Below are positions 32,923 to 41,903 of a stretch of DNA of 64,000 bases, one piece after another. The first letter of the stretch is position 1. Each line of letters opens with the position of its first letter. The notes under the pieces were generated by a model. The model was given only the letters and a program-made list of their open reading frames with translations. It was not told where the DNA came from and searched no databases. A program made the position numbers and the translations under genes. The stretch comes from Tabrizicola_A sp964393035 (lineage in GTDB: Bacteria; Pseudomonadota; Alphaproteobacteria; Rhodobacterales; Rhodobacteraceae): positions 124,001-188,000 of the forward strand of contig CAYMRX010000005.1 in NCBI GenBank assembly GCA_964393035.1, in the 5' to 3' direction.

Positions 32923-34938
32923 TCAGTGTGCGACGCGCGGGCGGCCTGCGGCGGTCACCGAAACACTGGCCTCGACGAACATCTTGCGGCCCTCGATATC
33001 CACCTCGCGCAGGTCTCGGGCCGCGGTCACCCGCAGGTCTTCGGCCCCGGCGGCGCGGGCGCGGGATTCGGCCTCGGTTCTGAGCGCGGCTTCCAAGGCG
33101 TCGAGTGCGGCGCTGGCAGAGGCGAAATTCTCCAAGCCCCCCGGAAGATGCGCCACGAACCGCCCCTCGGCGGGCGAGGTGACGATGGCGGCCACCTTCT
33201 GGCTTACCTGGCCCACCACCGCGCCGATGGCATTGGCGACGCCGGCATGTTCGGGCAGGATCATCTCGCAGTTCAACACCGCACCCACCGCGCCGTAATA
33301 GGACGGGGCAGAGGCGCCAAGCCCGATCACCGGCACGCCAAGGCGGGCGTTCAACTCGACAATGCCGCGATGTCCCTTCAGGCCCGCATGCACCAAGGGG
33401 TGGCGCGCCAGCGCGTCGCTGTCTTGCCCGGCAAAAGCATCGTCCTCGTCAAAGGCCGCTTCCAGCAGGCAATCCACGGTTTGCGCGGTCAACTGGTCGA
33501 TGATCGCCTGCGCCAGCACCTCTGGCCCCTTGGCAAAGCGGTCGCCCGCGCCATTGCGGCGGCGGGCCAGCAGGGTCAGGGCCTTGACGGCGGCGGCTTT
33601 GTTCCATGCCTCCAGCCGGTCCAGCGCATGGCTGGCATCCGAAGGCGTCACGCCCGAAATCATCACCAGCCCGCGCGCGACCAGCCGTTCAAGGGCGGCC
33701 ATCTCGATGCGGCTTTGCAGGGCCGCCGCCATCGGCATGGGGGCGGTGATGCGGGCCAGAACGGTTGCCTCGCGGGCATTGAGCCCCCCGGCATTGCCGC
33801 CCCCCATCTTCGTCATCATCGGCACGACAAAGCGGCCATCGAATTCGCCCGAGGTCTCAGAGGAAAGCGCACGGTCCAATGCGGTCTGCACCATCTCGCC
33901 ATGGGTCACCGCCAGAAGGGAAACCGGCATCAACCGACGCGGACCAAGGCGCAAGCCCCCTTGCAACCCGTCGGTTTTCAGATGCACCTCGCTGTCGCCG
34001 CCCAATCCGGTGGTGCGCATCGCCACCGCCTCGACCATGGTGCGAAAGCCCCCGACGCGCGCGCCTGCGGGGTCGATCTCGGGCAGGCCGTCTTTCAGCA
34101 AGGCCACATCGGTCGTGGTGCCACCGATGTCCGATACCAGCGCGTCCTTGGCGCCGGTCAGCCAGCGCGCGCCGACAATTGAGGCGGCAGGGCCGGAGAG
34201 GATGGTTTCAATCGGCCGCTCGCGCACCATGGCGGCGGAAATCAGCGCGCCATCGCCGCGCACCACCATCAGGGGGGCATCAATGCCCACGGCCTGCAAA
34301 TGGCGTTCGCAGGCGGCAACCAACCGGTCGATCATGCCGATCAGCCGGGCGTTCAGCACGGCGGTCAAGGCGCGTTTCGGGCCGTTGAGATTGGCCGACA
34401 ATTCATGACTACAGGTCACCGGCCGCCCGGTGACGCGGCGGATCAGGTCGCGCGCGGCAATTTCATGCGCCGGGTTGCGGGTGGCAAAGCGCGCCGCCAC
34501 GGCAAAGCCCATAACCTGAGGGCCAAGCTCTGCAAGCTGCGCCTCAAGGCCAGCTACATCAAGGGCTGCGGCCTCGGTCCCGGCATGGCTATGGCCGCCG
34601 TCCAGAAGGATCACCGGATCGCCCTTCAGCGCCTCAGTCAGCCCGCCACGCTCCATGTCCCCCGCGTCAAAGCCGATGAAGATCAGCGCGACACGCCCAC
34701 CCTGTCCTTCGACAAGGGCATTGGTGGCCAACGTGGTCGACAGCGATACCAGCGCCACATCCGCCGCGGCGACGCCGGCGCCGGCAAGGGCCGCATCCAC
34801 CGCGCGGCCAATGCCAAGCGCCAGATCTTCGCGCGTTGTCAGGGATTTGGCCTTGCCGATCACCCGGTCGGCGGCCTCGTCCACGATGACGGCATCGGTA
34901 TAGGTGCCCCCGGTGTCAACGCCGAGAAAATAGGCCAT
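32923..34938 (-). CDS. hydantoinase/oxoprolinase family protein (HyuA-like)
   Basis: A 671-residue protein with an actin/HSP70-type ATPase fold: 'FLGVDTGGTYTDAVIVDEA' (4-22) is the Hydant_A_N phosphate-1 loop, 'VVRGDGALISAAMVRERPIETILSGPAASIVGA' and 'VSDIGGTTTDVALLKDG' are the second phosphate and metal loops. Family members are the ATP-dependent A subunit of hydantoinases, 5-oxoprolinases or acetone carboxylases. The usual B subunit (HyuB) is absent on both sides. The reaction is therefore unassigned. ATG at 34938. No operon partner; the MFS gene upstream is co-directional 139 bp away. Confidence 0.86.
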   Translation of the reverse strand: MAYFLGVDTGGTYTDAVIVDEAADRVIGKAKSLTTREDLALGIGRAVDAALAGAGVAAADVALVSLSTTLATNALVEGQGGRVALIFIGFDAGDMERGGLTEALKGDPVILLDGGHSHAGTEAAALDVAGLEAQLAELGPQVMGFAVAARFATRNPAHEIAARDLIRRVTGRPVTCSHELSANLNGPKRALTAVLNARLIGMIDRLVAACERHLQAVGIDAPLMVVRGDGALISAAMVRERPIETILSGPAASIVGARWLTGAKDALVSDIGGTTTDVALLKDGLPEIDPAGARVGGFRTMVEAVAMRTTGLGGDSEVHLKTDGLQGGLRLGPRRLMPVSLLAVTHGEMVQTALDRALSSETSGEFDGRFVVPMMTKMGGGNAGGLNAREATVLARITAPMPMAAALQSRIEMAALERLVARGLVMISGVTPSDASHALDRLEAWNKAAAVKALTLLARRRNGAGDRFAKGPEVLAQAIIDQLTAQTVDCLLEAAFDEDDAFAGQDSDALARHPLVHAGLKGHRGIVELNARLGVPVIGLGASAPSYYGAVGAVLNCEMILPEHAGVANAIGAVVGQVSQKVAAIVTSPAEGRFVAHLPGGLENFASASAALDALEAALRTEAESRARAAGAEDLRVTAARDLREVDIEGRKMFVEASVSVTAAGRPRVAH

Positions 34939-35077
34939 GGTTCAAAACTCCTGTCGCGCGCGGGGGCTGGATAGCCTGCATGGGGGGAAAGATCACCCCT
35001 GCGCGCGACATTTTCTTGGCGGTGCCCGACTCAATAGCTGACGCAATGGCCGACCCTTGCCTCGCGGGGGATATGGG

Positions 35078-36220
35078 TCAGGTGCGCCGGGCCATCAGGC
35101 GGGCGAGGACCGGGATCAGGATCAGCGCGGCGGCGGCAAAGACGAAGGCAAAACGCAGGCCAAGATGCCCGGCGATAAAGCCAAAGCCCGGCGGGCCGAT
35201 GAAATAGCCGAAATAGCCCAAAAGCGTGGCGCGGGCGACGGCACGGGCGCGGGCTTGCGGTTCGGCGCGGGCGCCAACCAGCGAAAAGGCGGTGGGCGCG
35301 ATGACCGAGGCGCCGATGCCCATGATGACAAACCCCGCATAGGCCATCGCGGGCGACACCGCACCGCCGACGCACAGCGCCCCAATGGCCGAAAGTGCGG
35401 CCCCGCTGGTCAGCAGATGCACCGGGTTCACCCGCCCGGCAATGCCTTGCCCGACCAGTCGCGCCACGCCCATGGTCAGCGCCAGCATGGCCGGTCCCAT
35501 CGCGCCATGCGCGGGCGAGCCGCCCAAGGTCTGTTCGATATGCAGCGCCGACCAGTTTTCGGCGGCGTTTTCGGTCAGAAAGGCGATGAACACCATCGCG
35601 CCGCCGATCACCGGCACCATACCCAGCCCCGCACCCTTGCCTTTGGGCGGGCGGGCAAGGCCGTCGATCCGGCCGTCGCGCTCCAGCGTCAACAGGCACA
35701 GAAGCCCCGCCAGCCCCGCCATGGAGCCCAAGACCCAATCCGGCGACCAGGCCGCCTGCCGCAGGACGCCCGTCAGGATGGACCCGCCCGCATAGCCAAA
35801 GGAATAGGCGGCATGGCAGAGGTTCATCAGATGCAACCCGCGAGACGCCTCCATCGCCGCCACGCGGGCATTCATCAAGACATCGGTCAGCCCGGTGCCA
35901 AAGCCGCAGGCCATCATGGCGATGGGAAACATCCAGATTTCAACGGCTTGCCCCGGCAGAACAAAGCCCAGACACATCAGCGCCGCCGCGACCGGCAAGG
36001 CCACGCGGCCAAAGGCAACGCCAAGCGCGGGCGCAATCAACATCGCCGAAACCGCGGCAGCAGGCGTCAGGAACATCAAGAGGCCCATCTCGGCCTCGTC
36101 CACACCCAGCATGGATTTGAGATCGGGCAAGGCGGCGGCGAAAGACCCCCAAAGGATGCCCATCGCGGCAAAGGCCGCCACAGCGGGGCGGGAGATCGTC
36201 AGAAGGGAAAGAAAGGGCAT
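35078..36220 (-). CDS. MFS transporter
   Basis: A 380-residue membrane protein, started at the ATG at 36220 (MPFLSLLTISRPAVAAFAAMG). About twelve hydrophobic helices are visible in two halves. The first half contains 'DVLMNARVAAMEASRGLHLMNLCHAAYSFGYAGG', reminiscent of the 'N-x-x-v...lN..H..fg.Ga' pattern of small sugar/fucose-type MFS permeases. The cytoplasmic middle loop is short and charged ('ERDGRIDGLARPPKGKG'). Substrate unknown. A longer upstream reading frame would overlap the rplY leader and is not used. Confidence 0.85.
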   Translation of the reverse strand: MPFLSLLTISRPAVAAFAAMGILWGSFAAALPDLKSMLGVDEAEMGLLMFLTPAAAVSAMLIAPALGVAFGRVALPVAAALMCLGFVLPGQAVEIWMFPIAMMACGFGTGLTDVLMNARVAAMEASRGLHLMNLCHAAYSFGYAGGSILTGVLRQAAWSPDWVLGSMAGLAGLLCLLTLERDGRIDGLARPPKGKGAGLGMVPVIGGAMVFIAFLTENAAENWSALHIEQTLGGSPAHGAMGPAMLALTMGVARLVGQGIAGRVNPVHLLTSGAALSAIGALCVGGAVSPAMAYAGFVIMGIGASVIAPTAFSLVGARAEPQARARAVARATLLGYFGYFIGPPGFGFIAGHLGLRFAFVFAAAALILIPVLARLMARRT

Positions 36221-36402
36221 GAAAATCTCGACTGCGGCCAAGCCTCTGCCTAGACGGGGCAGCGGGGGCGGGCTAGTCCTGCGCCGACACCGGCTTTGCT
36301 GCCCGCGACGGCTTTTTTGCTTTCCCTTGGCTCGATTCCCTGTTATCGGCCCCCGGTCGCCATGCACCCTTGGAGGATGGCGCGTAACATTAGGAGAACA
36401 CC

Positions 36403-36996
36403 ATGGCTCGTGAAGCACAAGATTTCATCGCTGCGGTACGGACGGGGACAGGCAAGGGGGCCGCTCGTCAAGCTCGTCGTGAGGGCAACGTACCCGCAAT
36501 CGTTTATGGCGACGGCAAAGAGCCGGTCGCTTTGAACATCAGCTACAACTACCTCTTGAAGCGTCTGAAGCAGGGCCGCTTCCTGCAATCGCTGTTCAAC
36601 CTGAAGGTTGAAGGCCAGGAAGACGTTCATGTCGTCTGCCGTGGCGTGCAGCGCGATGTGGTCAAGGATCTGCCGACCCATGTCGACTTCCTGCGCATCC
36701 ATGACGATTCGAAGATCGAACTCTTTATCCATGTCGACTTCATCAACCACGAAGCAAGCCCCGGCCTGAAGCGCGGTGGCACCCTGACCATCGTGCGGCA
36801 CGAAGTGGAACTGGAAGTCACCGCTGGCGACATTCCGGATCACATCACCGTGGACCTGACCGGCAAGCAAATCGGCGATGTGATCCACATCAACGATATC
36901 GAACTGCCGGCTGGCACCAAGCCCACCGTGGCCCGCAACTTCGCCGTGGCGAACATTGCAGCCCCCTCGGGTCTGGCGGCTTCGGTCGAAGAATAA
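36403..36996 (+). CDS. rplY: 50S ribosomal protein L25/general stress protein Ctc
   Basis: A 197-residue two-domain L25 (TL5/CTC type) binding 5S rRNA. The N-terminal L25 domain is 'GTGKGAARQARREGNVPAIVYGDGKEPVALNISY', and the C-terminal beta domain 'RGGTLTIVRHEVELEVTAGDIPDHITVDLTGKQIGDVIHINDIELPAGTKP' (both seen in pieces). TAGGAGAA precedes the ATG. In related genomes rplY is followed by pth; here two leftward genes lie between them. Confidence 0.96.
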   Translation: MAREAQDFIAAVRTGTGKGAARQARREGNVPAIVYGDGKEPVALNISYNYLLKRLKQGRFLQSLFNLKVEGQEDVHVVCRGVQRDVVKDLPTHVDFLRIHDDSKIELFIHVDFINHEASPGLKRGGTLTIVRHEVELEVTAGDIPDHITVDLTGKQIGDVIHINDIELPAGTKPTVARNFAVANIAAPSGLAASVEE

Positions 36997-37018
36997 GTCT
37001 TTCGCCTTCGGGCAAAGC

Positions 37019-37056
37019 GGGGCGCGGCAGGGCAACCTGTCGCGCCTTTTCTTTTG
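37019..37056 (+). terminator. terminator of rplY
   Basis: GGCGCGGCAGG (37021-37031) pairs with CCTGTCGCGCC (37036-37046) with one G-U pair around a GCAA tetraloop, followed by TTTTCTTTT. It is a strong intrinsic terminator 24 bp after the stop codon. Confidence 0.9.
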
Positions 37057-37059
37057 CGC

Positions 37060-37779
37060 TCAGGCCCTGCGGCGAAGCCCGCCCGCCGAGGTCGCAATGC
37101 GGATCAGGCGCCGCCGGTCGCCCGCCAGGGCGGCGTCCAGCAATCCGGCCAGAACGCCACGGGATTTCAGATGCGGGACAAGGCTGGAATGGCTTTGATC
37201 GGCAAACAGAAAGTGGTCGGTGCCTGTCTGACAGGGAAAGGCCATTGCGTCTTCCCGGTCATCGCGCAGCCCATGGAACAGGCAGGCCCAGCCTTGGCCC
37301 GACGCGGGCAAGGGGGCCACAGGATAGGGGGTGTCGGCCGGGATGCGGTGCGTCCAGTCTGACCAGCGATCCGGCCCGCGCCCCAGCACCCGGTGCTGCG
37401 GCCCAAAGGCCAAGGTCACGCTCACCGGCAAGACCTGCATCGCGGCAAGGGCTGCAAAGCCGCCCATCGACAACCCGATACAAGCGATGCGGTCAATCGG
37501 CGCCAGCTTGCGCACCGCCGCAACCGCCCCCAACAGGGCGGGGGCAAAGCCGGGGTCACTCGCCCAACCGCGCCCGGCATCGGTTACAAACAAGGCCCGG
37601 CGCGGTGGTCCTCCCGTCCCGCGCCCCGTGGCGGTGGCGACAAATTCGGGCGAGGGCGGGCGGCTTGGATCATGGCCGATGGAGGAAAACGCGATCACCA
37701 GATCGCCACCCTGGCCGTCAAGAAAATCAACACAAGAGGGGGTGCTGTTCCAAAGCCGGTGAAAGGCGGGATGGCTCAT
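37060..37779 (-). CDS. alpha/beta hydrolase-like protein
   Basis: A 239-residue protein with an alpha/beta hydrolase core. 'GDLVIAFSSIGHDPS' takes the place of the oxyanion strand, and the nucleophile elbow 'CIGLSMGGFAALAAM' supplies Ser (about residue 103). The C-terminal 'TDHFLFADQSHSSLVPHL' offers the His. This type is seen next to glycosyltransferases in Rhodobacterales surface-polysaccharide contexts. The start overlaps the glycosyltransferase stop by 4 bp (ATGA), so they are cotranslated. The substrate is unknown. It is convergent with rplY. Confidence 0.72.
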   Translation of the reverse strand: MSHPAFHRLWNSTPSCVDFLDGQGGDLVIAFSSIGHDPSRPPSPEFVATATGRGTGGPPRRALFVTDAGRGWASDPGFAPALLGAVAAVRKLAPIDRIACIGLSMGGFAALAAMQVLPVSVTLAFGPQHRVLGRGPDRWSDWTHRIPADTPYPVAPLPASGQGWACLFHGLRDDREDAMAFPCQTGTDHFLFADQSHSSLVPHLKSRGVLAGLLDAALAGDRRRLIRIATSAGGLRRRA

Positions 37780-38846
37780 GCCTGCGCTGCCTCGGCCTGA
37801 GACAGAAACGCGTGCCAGCGCGGGTCATCCTCGGCCCGCCGCCCGTGTTTTTCCGCGATCAGCCGCAGATGGTCGGCGCAACACAAGGCATGCAGGCGCG
37901 CAACCCCCGGCAGCGCCATCGCCGTGGCATGCAAGGCCGAGAACGGCACCGCATAGCGGAAGGCGGAGCTGTCCGGTTCACGCGCGCGGTCGGCGCGGGC
38001 AAAGTAGGTGTCGGTATAGCGGTTGGTCAGCGATACCGGGGCCTTGGTGCCCGCCTTCAGGCTGAAGGTTTCGGCCGAACGCAACATGTAATGGTTCATT
38101 TGCGCCACCTTATGGGTGGCAAACCCCTTGGGCATCGCGCGGGTATAGGGCGGTTCGGGGGTATAGCCCGGTACGGCGCGGCCCTCGGCGTTGACCAGAT
38201 ACATCCCCGCATCTTCGGGGCTGCGGCCATAGCGCGCCAGATCCCACCCGCGCGGCCCATGCTCCCCCAATGACCGGAACCAGCGCGGCTGGCGGTGCAG
38301 CATCTTGATCTGGCCAAAGCCGGCACGCCCCGGCGGCAGCGCAAGGCCGAATTGCTGATGCACTGGCCGGTCTTCGAAAGCCTTGACCCCGCCGGTGCCG
38401 AAAATCCGCCAGTTGAAGGCCATGGCAAGAAACGGCGCGTCTTTCGGGGTCTTGCCGATCAACTCATGGATCAATCCGCTGCCTTTGTGGATGACCAGAA
38501 ATTCGTCCACATCGCAGACCAAAAGCCAATCCGCCCGCCGCACCACCTTGTGCGTGGTGGCGGCGGCAAGTTTGGCATGCGTGATCTTCTTGCCCAGCGG
38601 CACCTCGCAGCGCAGGTGGTGCAGCCATTTCGCCTCTGCCAAGGCATCCAGCAATTCGGGTGAATGATCGCTGCAATCGTTGGTGACCACCACAATGTCG
38701 GTGAACCCCAGCATGCGATACCAAGTGACCCATTCCACAATGAAGGGCCCCTCGTTCCGCATCGAGGCGACGACTGTGATCCGCAATGGCTGCTCCGCTT
38801 TGGCCCATAGCTGGCCTGACGGCTGGCCCAAGTCAAGCGTAGCCAA
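37776..38846 (-). CDS. glycosyltransferase family 2-like protein (Glyco_tranf_2_4 type)
   Basis: About 356 residues. The GT-A Rossmann start 'LRITVVASMRNEGPFIVEWVTWYRMLGFTDIVVVTNDCSDHSPELLDALAEA' and the metal-binding 'WLLVCDVDEFLVIH' (D-x-D-E) identify a family 2-like transferase of the class seen in capsule or glycan gene sets. The C-terminal half is variable. The 5' end lacks an ATG: the TTG at 38846 is proposed, because the first ATG falls inside the conserved first strand. The start region holds two near-copies of CTTGACTTGG. It is the first of a two-gene unit between rplY and pth. Confidence 0.78.
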   Translation of the reverse strand: MATLDLGQPSGQLWAKAEQPLRITVVASMRNEGPFIVEWVTWYRMLGFTDIVVVTNDCSDHSPELLDALAEAKWLHHLRCEVPLGKKITHAKLAAATTHKVVRRADWLLVCDVDEFLVIHKGSGLIHELIGKTPKDAPFLAMAFNWRIFGTGGVKAFEDRPVHQQFGLALPPGRAGFGQIKMLHRQPRWFRSLGEHGPRGWDLARYGRSPEDAGMYLVNAEGRAVPGYTPEPPYTRAMPKGFATHKVAQMNHYMLRSAETFSLKAGTKAPVSLTNRYTDTYFARADRAREPDSSAFRYAVPFSALHATAMALPGVARLHALCCADHLRLIAEKHGRRAEDDPRWHAFLSQAEAAQA

Positions 38847-38914
38847 GTCAAGCTGGGCCGCTTGCCATATGCCTCACATCATGAGATTGCCAAGCTGTTA
38901 AAGGAGATCGGGGC

Positions 38915-39610
38915 ATGCGGCTTTTCGTTGGGCTTGGCAATCCGGGCGCGAAATATGCGGGCAACCGCCACAACATCGGCTTCATGGCGCTGGACCGCAT
39001 TGCCGCGGACCATGGCTTTGGCCCATGGAAAAAGGCGCATCAGGGGCTGGCGGCCGAAGGGCGGCTCGGGCTGGAGAAGGTGGTGCTGCTGAAGCCCGAA
39101 ACCTTCATGAACCTCTCGGGGCAGTCGGTGCAATCGGCGGTGGCCTTTTACAAGCTTGCCCTGAACGAGGTGACGGTCTTTCATGACGAGCTGGACCTTG
39201 CCCCCGGCAAGGCCCGGGTGAAATCCGGCGGCGGGCATGCCGGGCATAACGGGTTGCGCTCGATCCACCAGCATCTGGGCGAGGCTTACAATCGCGTGCG
39301 GCTGGGCATTGGCCATCCCGGCCACAAGGATGCGGTGGCGGGCTATGTGCTGCATGATTTCGCCAAGGCCGATCAGGAATGGCTTGACGATCTGTTGCGC
39401 GGCATTTCCGATGGGGCCGTGACGCTGGCGGCAGGCGATGCGGCAAAGTTTCTGAACGCGGTCGCGCTGCGCACGGCACCTGCCCGCAATTCCGGCACAG
39501 GGGGCGAGGTGGCGGCAGACCCGCCGCAAAAACCGCCAAAACCCGCGGTTCCGGCCAAGCCGCAAAGCCCGTTCGACGCCTTGCGCGGGCTTTTGCCCAA
39601 AGGCGATTGA
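38915..39610 (+). CDS. pth: peptidyl-tRNA hydrolase
   Basis: A 231-residue Pth releasing tRNA from stalled peptidyl-tRNA. N-terminal 'FVGLGNPGAKYAGNRHNIGFMALD' with catalytic His, 'LLKPETFMNLSGQSVQ', 'VFHDELDLAPGKARVKSGGGHAGHNGLRSIHQHLG' and 'RLGIGHPG' are diagnostic. The C-terminus carries an extra 35-residue Pro/Lys-rich tail ('KPPKPAVPAKPQSP') beyond the E. coli length (194), common in this group. AAAGGAG lies upstream of the ATG. Confidence 0.96.
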   Translation: MRLFVGLGNPGAKYAGNRHNIGFMALDRIAADHGFGPWKKAHQGLAAEGRLGLEKVVLLKPETFMNLSGQSVQSAVAFYKLALNEVTVFHDELDLAPGKARVKSGGGHAGHNGLRSIHQHLGEAYNRVRLGIGHPGHKDAVAGYVLHDFAKADQEWLDDLLRGISDGAVTLAAGDAAKFLNAVALRTAPARNSGTGGEVAADPPQKPPKPAVPAKPQSPFDALRGLLPKGD

Positions 39611-39692
39611 CACGGCGGCCGTCGCGGATTTCTGTCTTGCCAGCCGGGGCAGGCCGTGGTCGCCTTGCGGCATCCAAAAGGGAGAGGCCCAC

Positions 39693-40856
39693 ATGTCGCG
39701 CCTTTTGCGCCGTCTGTTGCAGATCGGTGCGGTTCTGATCCTTGTCACCGCCGCGGCAGGGGTCTGGAAACGCGAGGAAATCACCCGTCTGATCGCGGTC
39801 AACAGCCTGTTTGACGCCGAAACCATCGTGCATAATTTCAGCCATATGGACGATCTGTTCCTTACCCGCCCCCTGTCGCGCGGTGCGGGGCCGGTATCGG
39901 AGTTGCCCCCCGACCCCCCGGCCGTGCTGGCACCCGCAGCCGAGCAGTGGATCAAGGACCGCAGCGTGACGGGTCTTGTCATGCTGAAAAACGGCCAGTT
40001 GGTGCATGAAAGCTATTACCTTGGCACCGGGCCCGAAGATCTGCGCATCTCTTGGTCGGTTGCGAAAAGCTTTCTGGCCAGCCTGTTCGGGATTTTGAAT
40101 GCCGAAGGCGCCTTTGGCAGTCTGGATGATCCGGTGGTGAAATATGCGCCCACCCTGAAAGGGTCGGCCTATGACAGTGCCTCGATCCGCGATGTGCTGA
40201 CCATGTCTTCGGGCGTGGCTTTCAACGAGGATTATCTGGACTTCGACAGCGATATCAACAAGATGGGGCGAATTCTTGCCCTTGGCGGTTCGATGGATGC
40301 CTTTGCCGCGGGGCTAAAGCAGCGGGCCACCGAGCCGGGCGCAAAGTATCACTATGTCTCGATCGACACCCATGTGATCGGGATGGTGATCCGGGGCGCG
40401 ACTGGCAAGGACATTCCCGAACTTCTGGAGGATCGCATCCTCGCGCCCCTGGGGTTGGAGGCCGCGCCCTATTACCTGACCGATGGCGAGGGGGTGTCTT
40501 TCGTGCTTGGCGGACTGAACCTGCGGACACGGGATTATGCGCGCTTTGGCCAGATGGTGATGCAGGGCGGGCAGTGGCAGGGCGTGCAGGTGGTGCCCGA
40601 AGATTGGGTGATCGCCATGACCAGCCCGCAGGCCAAGGATGGATCGGCTTACGGCTTTCAGTGGTGGATCCCGGAAAACCCCGCCCCCGGCGAGGTGATG
40701 GCACAGGGGATTTACGGCCAATACATCTATATCAACCCCGGGCTTGGTGTGGTGATCGCGGTCAATTCCGCCGATCGCGGCTTTGAAGATCCCGGTGTGG
40801 ATGCGGGCAATATTGCCATGTTGCGCGCGATGGCGGCAGGTTTGGCAACACCTTGA
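39693..40856 (+). CDS. serine hydrolase, beta-lactamase/class C family
   Basis: A 387-residue protein. The N-terminus is a membrane anchor or uncleaved signal (MSRLLRRLLQIGAVLILVTAAAG). The catalytic S-x-x-K is Ser122-Val-Ala-Lys125 in 'ISWSVAKSFLASLFG'; a Y-x-S follows in 'KYHYVSIDTHVIG', the layout of esterase/6-aminohexanoate-dimer-hydrolase-like enzymes. 'YGFQWWIPE' and 'GIYGQYIYINPGLGVVIAVNS' are the usual C-terminal blocks. It acts on the periplasmic side. The substrate is unknown. It lies 82 bp after pth. Confidence 0.88.
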   Translation: MSRLLRRLLQIGAVLILVTAAAGVWKREEITRLIAVNSLFDAETIVHNFSHMDDLFLTRPLSRGAGPVSELPPDPPAVLAPAAEQWIKDRSVTGLVMLKNGQLVHESYYLGTGPEDLRISWSVAKSFLASLFGILNAEGAFGSLDDPVVKYAPTLKGSAYDSASIRDVLTMSSGVAFNEDYLDFDSDINKMGRILALGGSMDAFAAGLKQRATEPGAKYHYVSIDTHVIGMVIRGATGKDIPELLEDRILAPLGLEAAPYYLTDGEGVSFVLGGLNLRTRDYARFGQMVMQGGQWQGVQVVPEDWVIAMTSPQAKDGSAYGFQWWIPENPAPGEVMAQGIYGQYIYINPGLGVVIAVNSADRGFEDPGVDAGNIAMLRAMAAGLATP

Positions 40857-40976
40857 GAGTTTCAAGGGGGCAGGGGCCAGAGCGCCATTGAAAAGCAAAG
40901 ACTTTATCGCCATATTGCGCGGCATAAACGATCCGTTGGCCCAAAAGGGACCAGCGGGCAGAGTTGAGGCCGAGAC

Positions 40977-41291
40977 ATGACGAAATCCCTTTTGCTGGCA
41001 GCCGGTCTGGCTGTTTTTGCAGGCATGGCCTTTGCCGGCCCGATTGAGCGCGCTTGCAACAAATCCGACCGACAGGCCGCAACCCGCTCCTTGTGCGACT
41101 GTATTCAACAAGCGGCAGACATGGTGCTGTCAGGCGGCGACCAGCGCCGGGCCGTCAGTTTTTTCAAAGACCCCGAAAAGGCCCACAAGGTTTGGATGTC
41201 GAAAAGCCGGGGCGATGATGCGTTCTGGGATCGCTACAAGGCCTTTGGCGTACAGGCCGAGACCATGTGTGGCGGTGGCGGCGAAGGCTGA
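40977..41291 (+). CDS. small secreted Cys-rich protein (often named 'arginine transporter' by error)
   Basis: A 104-residue protein with a signal peptide (MTKSLLLAAGLAVFAGMAFA, cleavage after residue 20). The mature part begins 'GPIERACNKSDRQAATRSLCDCIQQAADMVL' and ends 'FGVQAETMCGGGGEG', giving four cysteines that could form two disulfides. 'DRQAATRSLCDCIQ' is characteristic of a Rhodobacteraceae family listed, from memory, as 'arginine transporter', a name with no basis in the sequence. It is periplasmic or secreted. Function unknown. Confidence 0.8.
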   Translation: MTKSLLLAAGLAVFAGMAFAGPIERACNKSDRQAATRSLCDCIQQAADMVLSGGDQRRAVSFFKDPEKAHKVWMSKSRGDDAFWDRYKAFGVQAETMCGGGGEG

Positions 41292-41352
41292 CGCGCCGTC
41301 CGTCTCGCGGGGGGCAAAGGGGGGCAGGCCAGCGCCCGCCCCACCCCATTGA

Positions 41353-41862
41353 TCAATCGGTTTCTGCGTCGGTCTGGCCGTGCTTCATCGTGTGGCCGGC
41401 GTGACCCATGCCGTCGGCCTTGCGGGCGTTGTCCACGGGGGCCTCGACCACCACTTCGCCGGCATGTTCGAAGATCAGCGTCAGCGTGACGATATCGCCG
41501 TCTTTCAACTCGCGCGTTAGGCCCATCATCATCACATGATCGCCGCCCCGTTGCAGCGCATGGCTGCCAAGTGCTGCAACCGGAAAACCTTCCGGCACAT
41601 GCAGCATCTGCATGACGCCGTTGCCATCATCCTTGTGGGTGTGCAGTTCCACCTTTTCGGCAATGTCGGATTTGACGTCGATCAGGCGATCATCGACATC
41701 GGCATGGTTGCTGATTTCAAGGAACACGGCACCCGAAGCACCGATGCCGCCCATGGTGCGGGCATAGGCGTTTTCGATATGCACGCCGTCATGCGCAAAA
41801 GCGGCGGGAGCAAGGGAGATCAGGGTCGCGGCTGCGGCCAAAAGGGTTTGGAACCGGGTCAT
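41353..41862 (-). CDS. periplasmic copper chaperone PCu(A)C
   Basis: A 169-residue exported cupredoxin-like copper chaperone. Signal peptide MTRFQTLLAAAATLISLAPAAFA. The copper motif H-x(n)-M-x(21-22)-H-x-M is seen in pieces: 'VELHTHKDDGNGVMQMLHVPEGFP' and 'HALQRGGDHVMMMGLTREL'. The C-terminus has an unusual His/Met-rich tail ('MGHAGHTMKHGQTDAETD'), a likely extra metal site. It delivers Cu(I) to cytochrome oxidase. It follows the DUF2946-like gene by 41 bp, probably in one copper-responsive unit. Confidence 0.93.
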   Translation of the reverse strand: MTRFQTLLAAAATLISLAPAAFAHDGVHIENAYARTMGGIGASGAVFLEISNHADVDDRLIDVKSDIAEKVELHTHKDDGNGVMQMLHVPEGFPVAALGSHALQRGGDHVMMMGLTRELKDGDIVTLTLIFEHAGEVVVEAPVDNARKADGMGHAGHTMKHGQTDAETD

Positions 41863-41903
41863 GGCTTTGGTCTTTCTGTGTGATGTCTTGGAGGGGGAAG
41901 GGA

